Assembly: GCA_963849305.1 (NCBI GenBank)
Contig: CAWKGV010000004.1
Location: 124,001 to 188,000 of the forward strand
Direction of reading: 5' to 3'
Origin: CAWKGV01 sp963849305
Lineage (GTDB): Bacteria > Pseudomonadota > Alphaproteobacteria > Acetobacterales > Acetobacteraceae
DNA: 64,000 bases
Below, one piece after another: positions 51,999-58,887 of this stretch (its first letter is position 1; each line of letters opens with the position of its first letter). A model generated the notes under the pieces. The model was not told the origin of the DNA. It saw only the letters and a list, made by a program, of their open reading frames with translations, and searched no databases. Both the position numbers and the translations under genes were made by a program.

Positions 51999-52373
51999 TC
52001 AGCGCAGCGCGGACAAGGCGGATAAGCCCGCAGAACTGGGGGGGATCAGCCCGCGCCCGACGACTTGGCCATGCGTGCTGGGACAGGTGCAGCTGCCCCC
52101 GACGCGTTCTTCTCCCGCCAAGGGACAAACGATCGCTCCGGCGTAGCACCGTCCGGGGGGAGGCGGGGTCCGGGACGACAAAAACGCGGGGGGTGGCGTC
52201 GGCAGCCAGGCAGGTTCCGGCGCCCTTTCGACGATGATCGGCGGGTGGAGATAGATGGCCGGCGGACTGGGCACGACAATGATCGTTTCCCGCTCAGGAG
52301 CGCCAGTGGCCGCGAGCGGCATCAGGACCACGGCAGCCAGCACGGCAAGAGGGCAACGCCGGTAATTGAACAT
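51999..52373 (-). CDS. Secreted hypothetical protein, proline- and cysteine-rich
   Basis: The 124-residue protein starts with a signal peptide (MFNYRRCPLAVLAAVVLMPLAATGAPE). Its mature part is a proline-rich stretch (VVPSPPAIYLHPPIIVERAPEPAWLPTPPP) and a short C-rich segment (RCYAGAIVCPLAG, GGSCTCPSTHGQVVG) with four Cys that could form two disulfides. No family is recognised. Its 5' end faces the CRP-type site at 52449, so it may share that regulator with the divergent small peptide at 52549. Confidence 0.62.
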   Translation of the reverse strand: MFNYRRCPLAVLAAVVLMPLAATGAPERETIIVVPSPPAIYLHPPIIVERAPEPAWLPTPPPAFLSSRTPPPPGRCYAGAIVCPLAGEERVGGSCTCPSTHGQVVGRGLIPPSSAGLSALSALR

Positions 52374-52448
52374 AGCCTATTCTAACTGCCCGCTCGGCAT
52401 CGTGCCAGACGCGACGACCTGCCAAGCAACGCAAAAAGTTCTGACATC

Positions 52449-52491
52449 TGTGACCTGGATCACAGCGCGGCCGGGGCCGAAGGGACATTAT
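52449..52491 (+). promoter_or_regulatory. Perfect CRP-type site with class II promoter spacing
   Basis: TGTGA-CCTGGA-TCACA (52449-52464) is a perfect match to the CRP half-site consensus TGTGA-N6-TCACA. A -10-like CATTAT lies at 52486-52491. If transcription begins seven bases after it, at 52498, the palindrome is centred at -41.5, the classic position for class II activation in which CRP overlaps the -35 region. The ATG of the small peptide gene is 51 bases further down. The site also lies 76 bases upstream of the divergent gene at 51999-52373. Confidence 0.7.
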
Positions 52492-52548
52492 GCATGTGTC
52501 AGCCCGGCCGAGATGGTCGAAGCCGCGGCTTACTCGGAGGATGGGACC

Positions 52549-52677
52549 ATGAAGTCGAAGATCATCGCTCTCGCCGCGTTTCTCGGCCTCGCGATTAGCA
52601 GCGCGGTCGTATTCCCGGTCGGACATGCCCAGGCCGTGCAGACTGCGACCCCGACTTACGGGAACGCCGCCGGCTGA
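52549..52677 (+). CDS. Tiny secreted peptide of unknown function
   Basis: The 42-residue product has a strong GGAGG ribosome site seven bases before the ATG, then a signal peptide (MKSKIIALAAFLGLAISSAV, with a likely cut after GHAQA). Only about 14 mature residues remain (VQTATPTYGNAAG). It is too short for a known family. The in-frame upstream codons to 52366 are not needed. It lies behind the CRP-type site at 52449, so it is probably regulated by a CRP/FNR-family protein. Whether it is a signalling peptide, a leader or a small periplasmic protein is open. Confidence 0.65.
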   Translation: MKSKIIALAAFLGLAISSAVVFPVGHAQAVQTATPTYGNAAG

Positions 52678-52787
52678 AGTGTGCGGACGCTTTCCTTGCG
52701 GGAGAGGGCGGTGACCGCGTCCGAGTGGCGCGATCACTGCTCGCTTCGCGCTAGGCGCGGTGGCTGCCAGGAGGTCGTCTGCGTGTT

Positions 52788-52830
52788 CCCGAGAGGATTC
52801 GAACCCCTAACCCCAGATCCGTTAGTCTGG
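52788..52830 (-). repeat. Partial duplicate of tRNA-Arg 3' half (attachment-site remnant)
   Basis: These 43 bases match the anticodon arm to T-arm part of the tRNA-Arg at 53295-53371 in the same orientation, with two single-base indels. The acceptor stem and D-arm are missing. This is what is left when an element integrates into a tRNA 3' end and then mostly deletes. An integrase remnant starts nine bases further right. Confidence 0.8.
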
Positions 52831-52838
52831 GCGCTCCG

Positions 52839-52920
52839 AAGCTGACGGACGCGGCGATCGAGAAGCTCAAGGCGCCCACCCCGGAATTGTATCGTATACG
52901 ATTGCCGGCGCGGCGTGTAT
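52839..52920 (+). pseudogene. Remnant of a tyrosine integrase N-terminus
   Basis: From 52839 the frame reads KLTDAAIEKLKAPTPELYR and IRLPARRVY, then a stop. LTDAAIEKLKAP is the typical start of the arm-binding (DUF4102) domain of integrases that use tRNA attachment sites. Nothing of the catalytic domain remains within the next 450 bases. The fragment is short, but its position beside a duplicated tRNA 3' end makes the call convincing. Confidence 0.7.
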
Positions 52921-53039
52921 GAGGTCAGTGGCGGCGCGCTGGACGGCTGGCCGAAGATTGCGGATGCTACGATAGGCGCTGCGCAGCGGGCCGGCGTGGT
53001 GGTCGGGTGAGTCTTCGCGGGACCACTTCTGGTGAACAT

Positions 53040-53114
53040 GGGCTGGTCCGCCAGCTGACGCTGGCTCAGCCCGTCGGCTTCCCTGGCGCGACGCAAGTTG
53101 GCCCCGAACAGCAT
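53040..53114 (-). pseudogene. Fragment of an XRE-type helix-turn-helix regulator
   Basis: The minus frame has FGANLRRAREADGLSQRQLADQ, the first helices of an XRE/HTH_3 domain, and then loses the pattern (PMFTRSG). Such regulators are common on integrated elements. It lies between the truncated and the intact tRNA-Arg copies and is best read as debris of the same element. Confidence 0.6.
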
Positions 53115-53294
53115 CCGGAGCGGCTCACCGCCGCACAGCACGGCGTGGGTTGAACAAAGGACGGAACCTGGCATCTGGGCTTGGCTTCGGGGAGCTCCAG
53201 CCACGTCCCGTCAATGTCCAGTTGAGCGGAAACTGAGCCGAGGAGTGCTCCAGCCAAACCTCTGGGATTTGCTAGTGCAATCAGTCCTCTACTC

Positions 53295-53371
53295 TGGCGC
53301 GCCCGAGAGGATTCGAACCCCTAACCCCCAGATCCGTAGTCTGGTGCTCTATCCAATTGAGCTACGGGCGC
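53295..53371 (-). tRNA. tRNA-Arg (anticodon ACG)
   Basis: The minus-strand sequence folds as a complete tRNA: 7-bp acceptor (GCGCCCG with CGGGCGC), D-arm GCTC-AATTGGATA-GAGC, anticodon stem CCAGA/TCTGG with loop CTACGGA, a five-base variable region, and T-arm AGGGG-TTCGAAT-CCTCT. A G discriminator and an encoded CCA follow the acceptor stem. Anticodon ACG reads Arg CGU and, after A-to-I editing, CGC and CGA. Its 3' half is duplicated at 52788-52830. Confidence 0.95.
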
Positions 53372-53436
53372 GGCCAAGGGCGGGGTGTGTAACCGAAGCG
53401 CCTGACCCCGGCAACCCCTATCCCTGATCAGCTTTT

Positions 53437-55378
53437 CTACAACGGGATTGTTACGCTTGGGTCATGCAAGAACGTAAGTGCGGTCCCATCGGTGAGCACT
53501 ATTTGGGTCGAGCCCGCCACCACACTCTGGCTCTGGACCGGGTTGCCGGTGAATCCCTGGAAGACAAGGGCATTGCGGCTGGCGCTGAAATTCTCAATCA
53601 GCTGCGAACCGCCACCCTGGCCCGAAATGAGCCTGAGCTGTTCGGTGCCCGCCCCGCCCATGATCGTGCTCGACCCCGACCCGAAGGTGATGGTCGAGGC
53701 ACCGGCGCTCGTGTTGACGAGCATCGAACCCGCGCCGGCGTAGATGTCGGCGTTCGCTGCGGCTGTGATGCTCGCCGCCCCGTTTCCGGCGAAGATCGTG
53801 TCGGCGCCGGCGCTGGTTACGGCGGCATTGCCGAGCCCAAGCGTCACGGACGTGCTTGCCGCCTTTGCGGTCGTCACGGTCAGGTTGGCGCGGCCGGAGC
53901 CGCCGGTGATCGTGGCCGCGCCGCCGAGAATGCTCACCGTCTGAGCCACCCCGCCGCCGGTCTCGGCGAACTGGACTGCCGCGCCGTTCTCCGCGAGCGT
54001 GATGCTGGAACCAGAAGCGGCGACGCTCGCAATCCCTCCCTGCACCAGCACGTGATCGGCGCCTGTGCTGGTCAGTGTGTCGCTGCCTTCCAGCGTGAAC
54101 TGGTTCCAGCCCGTTCCTACGCCGCCAGTGATCGTCGCCGTGCCGGTCGAGATCACGGTGTCGCTGAGGGTTCCGGGTCCTGATGGCATCGGTGCCGGCA
54201 CTCACCACGGTCCCAGTGTTGGATAAGCTGATCGTATTCGCGGTGCCGGCTTGGGTCTCGACCAGATCCTCGCCTCCCGTGGCATAGACGGCCATGCCTC
54301 CGGCGCCGCCGATCACCGTGTCGTAGTTGCCCGATGCGTAGACCGTCAGGCTGCCAGTGCCGCCGACGACGCTGTGACTGTAGGCCGCCAGGTAGATTGT
54401 CCCCGGATCGCCGTCGGAAGGCGGCAATTCCCACGGAGGCGTGACGTTGAGTGCCGGCTCGGCGGCCAGCCACGTGGTATCGGAGACGGTCGCCGGCCCG
54501 GACGTCAATTGCGCCCCCGTGAGGCCGAAGACCTGGTTGTCGGAAATAGTGGCAAGGACAGCGGTGGAGTTTCGTACCGCCACTACCGAGGGTGACGTGT
54601 GGAGGTCGTTGAGGATCGTGTTCCCCGAGACGGTCAGGCTCGACCCGGGAGTGATGGACCCTTCCTCCCCGTAGGAGATGATCACCGGGTTCTTCGTCAA
54701 TGGGCCCTGCTCGATCGTGTTGCCCTGGATGACGGCGTTCCCGCCATTGGGCAGGTCGATCTCGTAGCTCGCCGTTCCGCTCGGCCCGTCGGTGATCCGA
54801 CTATTCTCGATGATCGTGTTCAGTGCGCGGCTCTTGATGTCGTGGCCCACGATCGCGGCGGTGGAGTAGCTGTCGTCGAAGGTGAATTGATCGATCTTGC
54901 CGACATAGATGTTATGCGTTTGACCATCGCCCGCGCCGTTGTCGATGAACTCGGACTGATTCACAGTGATGGTGCCAGTGCCGGCCACCGCAGGAGTCGC
55001 CAGCAGCCCGTCCTGATTGTTCTGCAAGTCGTCGTCGTTCAGCGTCAGGTTGCCGGCCTGGTAGCGGATGCCGGCGCCGTTGTTGCCGTCCGCCGCCGGG
55101 ATCGCCGCGCCTGCTAGCTCGAAGCCGCTGACGGTGACATCGGGAGCATGGCTGCCGTCCCCGACAGTGATGATGCCCTTGAGGTTGGAGGGGGCAACAG
55201 TCGCGGCAATCGTCACCATGCCACCGATTGCTTGCAGCGTGATGCTGTCATTGACCTGGAAGAAGTCGTTTTTGTAGATGCCAGCTTGGACGTCGATGGT
55301 ATCGCCGTCCTGCGAAGCGGCGACGGCTGCCGCGATGGTCTTGAACTGCTGGCCCGTGCCGACGGTCAGTATGGACAC
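53437..55378 (-). pseudogene. Secreted beta-helix repeat protein, frameshifted
   Basis: From the GTG at 55378 (ribosome site AAGGAGCGCAG) the frame reads SILTVGTGQQFKTIAAAVAA and a right-handed parallel beta-helix built on turns such as TVSGFELAGAAIP, TVNQSEFIDNGAGD and AVIQGNTIEQGPL. Near 54180 the frame is lost at a CCC run; the other frame continues with glycine/serine/aspartate turns (STITFGSGSSTIMGGAGTEQL) to 53437. No N-terminal signal is present and the C-terminus resembles those of type I-secreted repeat proteins, so export by a type I system is likely. The repaired protein would be about 645 residues. Function may be polysaccharide binding or degradation. Confidence 0.75.
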
Positions 55379-55686
55379 CTGCGCTCCTTGCAAGGGTGAT
55401 GCGCCAGAAGGCGACACCCTTCGACCCAACTATCTGAGTTACGTGTGGAACCATTATGCACAAGGAATGCTTGCTAGATTGTTTCCCCAGAAGCCAACAA
55501 ACTGGCTCAAAAAAGATCTTGCCGGTTGCGAGTACGAATGCAGTCAGTCGTATGACATTGGACAAACAATTTACGCACGACTCTCCTTCATGCCCGTGAA
55601 TGCGGCTCTGACTTGGTGTACCGCGCGGAATAGGAGGCTCCAGATTATTGATCGCCGCGTAACCTTCTTCGGGCAGGCTTAGGACC
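55379..55686. other. Gene-free stretch of lower GC
   Basis: No gene is convincing on either strand in these 308 bases. The middle (55440-55600) is visibly richer in A and T than its surroundings, with short A and T runs. It likely holds the promoter region of the leftward beta-helix gene, but I see no clear -35/-10 pair. Confidence 0.5.
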
Positions 55687-56005
55687 ATGCCCGATACTCC
55701 GGTTGCGCCGACTAACCCCGGCCCCTACGATCCGGAGATGGAGGCCCGGGTCGCTCGCTTGCAGGAGGACATGCGCGAGGTAAAATCCATTCTCGCGCAG
55801 ATGGCTCCCGATGCTGATCCGGGTCGATGCGACCCTAAGCGCGACCCTTCCGACGCTCGCCACCAAGGCCGAACTCGCGGAACTCAGAGCCGAGTTCGGA
55901 CAGCTCAGGGCCGACGTTCCCACCAAGGCATATCTCTGGGCCGTTCTTGCGGTATTGGTCGCCGCGTATGCGGCGGGGCTGGCGGGCATCGCCGTTATTC
56001 GCTGA
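55687..56005 (+). pseudogene. Small coiled-coil membrane-anchored protein, frameshifted
   Basis: The first frame gives MPDTPVAPTNPGPYDPEMEA and a helical RVARLQEDMREVKSILAQM segment. After a break at a CCC run near 55807 the rest appears in another frame: IRVDATLSATLPTLATKAEL, AELRAEFGQLRADV, then a final membrane helix YLWAVLAVLVAAYAAGLAGIAV. Joined, the protein would be about 105 residues with a coiled coil and a C-terminal anchor, as in small conserved proteins of alphaproteobacteria of unknown role. The second part could start alone at 55811. Confidence 0.68.
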
Positions 56006-56118
56006 CCGCCGCTTGGGTCGGCGGCCCGGCTGGGGCTTGCCTGCTCTGGGACTTTGATTTGACGCACCCCCCGCCCGCGCCTAGCGTTCGTTAAGTGGGA
56101 ACGAAGAAGGGGTGCGTC

Positions 56119-56898
56119 GTGACCAACAGGATCAAGCAGCGACTGAAGGAGGGCAAGGCCGTCGTCAATGGCTGGCTCGCCATCCCCTCGGGGTTTTCCG
56201 CCGAGGTCATGGCGCAGTGCGGCTGGGACAGCGTGACCGTTGATATGCAGCACGGCGTCCAGGACTACCAGTCAATGGTGCAATGCTTCCAGGCGATGGC
56301 GGCGCATCCGGTCACGCCGCTCGTGCGCGTGCCTTGGAACGAGCCGGGCATTATCGGCAAGGCGCTGGACGGCGGCGCCTGGGGCATCATCTGCCCGATG
56401 GTGAGCAACCGGGCGGAGGCGCAGCGACTGGCCGACGCCTGCCTCTATCCCCCGGTCGGCAAGCGTAGCAACGGCCCGATCCGAGCCGCCATGTACGGTG
56501 AGGCGAGCAACTACCAGAAGATCGCCAACGACGAGGTCCTGGTCATCCCGATGATCGAGACCCAAGAAGCGATCGACAATATCGAGGCTATTCTCGACGT
56601 GCCCGGAATCAGCGGTATCTATATCGGTCCGAGCGATCTTGGCTTCTCCCTCGGTATGGTGCCGATCCTGGACCGCGACGAACCGAAAATCCTGGGTATC
56701 TACGAGATGCTGCTCCGCGAGACGAAGCGTCGCGATCTGTTCGCCGGCCTCCATAACGGCACACCCGCCTATGCCGCGCGCATGATCGACATGGGCTTCC
56801 GGTTCGTCACCGTCGCCAACGACAGCGGCCTTATGGCGCGGGCGGCGCGCGAGGCGGTGACAGCCGTGCGCAAGGCGGCTGGCGCTGTTGCCGGATAG
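56119..56898 (+). CDS. HpcH/HpaI aldolase family protein
   Basis: I favour the GTG at 56119 (after AAGAAGGGG) over the GTG at 56095; it gives 259 residues (MTNRIKQRLKEGKAVVNGWL). The aldolase pattern is complete: TVDMQHGVQDY, LVRVPWNEPG, metal Glu in VIPMIETQEAIDNIEAI and Asp in GIYIGPSDLGFSLG. It is distinct from the paralogue at 9683. The dehydratase gene at 57032 is its neighbour; a dehydratase plus pyruvate aldolase pair is the layout of galactarate/glucarate-type sugar-acid breakdown, in which the dehydratase makes a 2-keto-3-deoxy acid that the aldolase cleaves. That pathway is inferred from context. Confidence 0.86.
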   Translation: MTNRIKQRLKEGKAVVNGWLAIPSGFSAEVMAQCGWDSVTVDMQHGVQDYQSMVQCFQAMAAHPVTPLVRVPWNEPGIIGKALDGGAWGIICPMVSNRAEAQRLADACLYPPVGKRSNGPIRAAMYGEASNYQKIANDEVLVIPMIETQEAIDNIEAILDVPGISGIYIGPSDLGFSLGMVPILDRDEPKILGIYEMLLRETKRRDLFAGLHNGTPAYAARMIDMGFRFVTVANDSGLMARAAREAVTAVRKAAGAVAG

Positions 56899-56906
56899 GA
56901 TGTGTT

Positions 56907-56996
56907 CGGCTCACCCCAACCCTCGCCCCTAAGCGGGAGTGGGGGAGAATGGAAAAAAAGCCCTTTTCCTTTGGGAGAGGGTTGGGTGGGGGCCGG
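56907..56996. repeat. Dispersed palindromic repeat, copy B
   Basis: CCCCAACCCTCGCCCCTAAG and a GGGAGTGGGGGAGAA half are followed by CCCTTTTCCTTTGGGAGAGGG. The same CT-rich/GA-rich architecture appears at 24965 and 60722. It occupies most of the gap between the aldolase and dehydratase genes. Confidence 0.65.
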
Positions 56997-57031
56997 CGCG
57001 CAGATAGTCCCGAATGAAAGCACCGTGATCC

Positions 57032-58552
57032 ATGCCTCCGCTCGTGATCCGCCTCCATCCCGCCGACAACGTGGTGATCGCCCGCGCCACCCTGCTCCCC
57101 GGAACGCCCGTTGACGAGGGCGTGGCGACGGCCCAGCGCGTGCCGGCGGGACACAAGCTGGCGGTGCGGCCGATCGCCGCCGGCGAGCCGGTGCGCCGCT
57201 ACGGACAAATCATCGGCTTCGCGACCGCGCCGATCGAGCCGGGGTGGCACGTTCACGTCCACAATTGCGGCATGGGCGAATTCGCCAAGGACTACGCGTT
57301 CGGGGCTGACGCGCGGCCGACCCCGAGCATTCGGCCGTCGGCGACGTTCCAGGGTATCCGACGCGCGGACGGGCGCGTGGCCACGCGCAACTATATCGGC
57401 ATCCTCACCAGCGTGAATTGCAGTGCCCACGTCGCCGGGGTGGTGGCCGACATGTTCCGGCGCAACCCCTTCACCGGCGACGATCCCTTGGCGGATTTCC
57501 CGAACGTCGATGGCGTCGTGGCGCTGACGCACAAGACCGGGTGCGGCATGACCCAGGATGAGCCGCTGCGCCTGCTACGGCGCACCCTCGCGGGCTACGC
57601 CCGTCACCCCAACTTCTCGCATGTGATCGCGCTCGGCCTCGGCTGCGAGGTGAACCAGATCGGCGGGCTGATGGAGGAGCAGCGCCTCGCCGGGCGTCTC
57701 AAGTCGATGGACATCCAGGCCATGGGTGGCGCACGCAAGACAGTCGCGGCCGGGGTGGCGTTTGTTAGGGACGTGCTGGCGGAAGCGAACCGAGTCACGC
57801 GTGAAACCCTGCCCGCCAGCGAGCTGACGGTGGCGCTGCAATGCGGTGGCTCTGACGGGTATTCCGGCGTCTCCGCCAACCCGGCGCTCGGCGCGGCGAG
57901 CGACCTGCTGGTGCGCCACGGCGGCACGGTGATCCTGTCCGAGACGCCGGAGACCTACGGCGCCGAACATCTCCTGACCCGCCGCGCGGTCTCCCGCGGG
58001 GTCGGCGAGAAGCTGGTCGCGCTGATGCGCTGGTGGGAGGAGTATACGCGCCGCGAAGGGGCGGAGATGAACGCCAATCCCTCGCCCGGCAATAAGGCGG
58101 GCGGGCTGACCACGATCCTGGAGAAGTCGCTCGGCGCGATGGCCAAGGCCGGCAGCACCAATCTGGTGGACGTGGTGAACTATGCTGAGCCGGTGACGGC
58201 GAAGGGCTTCGTGTTCATGGACACGCCGGGCTTTGACCCGGTCGCGGCCACCGGACAGGTGGCGGGCGGAGCCAATCTCGTGTGCTTCACCACCGGGCGC
58301 GGCAGCGTGTTTGGCTGCAAGCCGGCGCCGTCCATCAAGCTCGCGACCAACACGCCGATGTATCGGCGGATGGAAGACGACATGGATGTGAACTGCGGCA
58401 TGATCCTGGACGGCGACGAGACGGTGCAGGGCTGTGGCCAGCGTATTTTTGAGCTGATGCTGCGCGTTGCCTCCGGCGAGCGGACCAAGAGCGAGCAGTT
58501 CGACTTCGGCGCCGCCGAGTTCGCGCCCTGGGTGATCGGGGCGACGATGTAG
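57032..58552 (+). CDS. UxaA family dehydratase (altronate/galactarate dehydratase type)
   Basis: The 506-residue protein has an N-terminal SAF-like domain (residues about 1-90: RLHPADNVVIARATLLPGTPV, VPAGHKLAVRPIAAGEPVRRYGQIIGF, HVHVHNCGM). The large UxaA/GarD catalytic part follows (TRNYIGILTSVNCSAHVAG, VVALTHKTGCGMTQD, LGLGCEVNQIGG, LQCGGSDGYSGVSANPALGA, PGFDPVAATGQVAGGANLVCFTTGRGS). Length matches altronate and galactarate dehydratases, which use Fe(II) to remove water from hexuronate or aldarate acids. The precise acid cannot be chosen from sequence alone. The aldolase upstream suits either. Confidence 0.9.
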   Translation: MPPLVIRLHPADNVVIARATLLPGTPVDEGVATAQRVPAGHKLAVRPIAAGEPVRRYGQIIGFATAPIEPGWHVHVHNCGMGEFAKDYAFGADARPTPSIRPSATFQGIRRADGRVATRNYIGILTSVNCSAHVAGVVADMFRRNPFTGDDPLADFPNVDGVVALTHKTGCGMTQDEPLRLLRRTLAGYARHPNFSHVIALGLGCEVNQIGGLMEEQRLAGRLKSMDIQAMGGARKTVAAGVAFVRDVLAEANRVTRETLPASELTVALQCGGSDGYSGVSANPALGAASDLLVRHGGTVILSETPETYGAEHLLTRRAVSRGVGEKLVALMRWWEEYTRREGAEMNANPSPGNKAGGLTTILEKSLGAMAKAGSTNLVDVVNYAEPVTAKGFVFMDTPGFDPVAATGQVAGGANLVCFTTGRGSVFGCKPAPSIKLATNTPMYRRMEDDMDVNCGMILDGDETVQGCGQRIFELMLRVASGERTKSEQFDFGAAEFAPWVIGATM

Positions 58553-58887
58553 ACATCAGGAGAAGCGGTGATCGCAGCACATCATCACAAAAAGACCGGC
58601 CTCGCCAACGCTTTTACCTTGGCTCCACTGAGTCTAGCCATGCTGGAGAGACGTGGAATTCAATTGCGTGGCCACCGCAAACGGATCGACATCCGGTTTA
58701 CCTGGTACTCAAACTCATGCTGATAGTGCAGGGAGCAGCGGCAAGGCCCGGCCGGCAGTAGGCGATCGGGGGTGAATCTCCCGAATACTCCTGAGAGCCA
58801 GAAACTTAGACGCGCCCTTGGGAGAAGCCGGCGCGTTTCGCCCCTGGGATCGTTAAAAATCAAAATTCATAGGGAAGGAAACAGCGG
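58553..58887. other. Gene-free stretch before the tannase-family gene
   Basis: These 335 bases show no credible gene and no hairpin with a T-run. The last part (58845-58875) is AT-rich (GTTAAAAATCAAAATTCATAGG) and could hold promoter elements of the esterase gene. A GGGAAGGAAACAG ribosome site lies before 58888. Confidence 0.5.

Noticed and set aside
55248..55688. Minus-strand 146-residue frame upstream of the beta-helix gene
   Set aside because: It has no start context, no family resemblance, and overlaps the start of the beta-helix gene in another frame.
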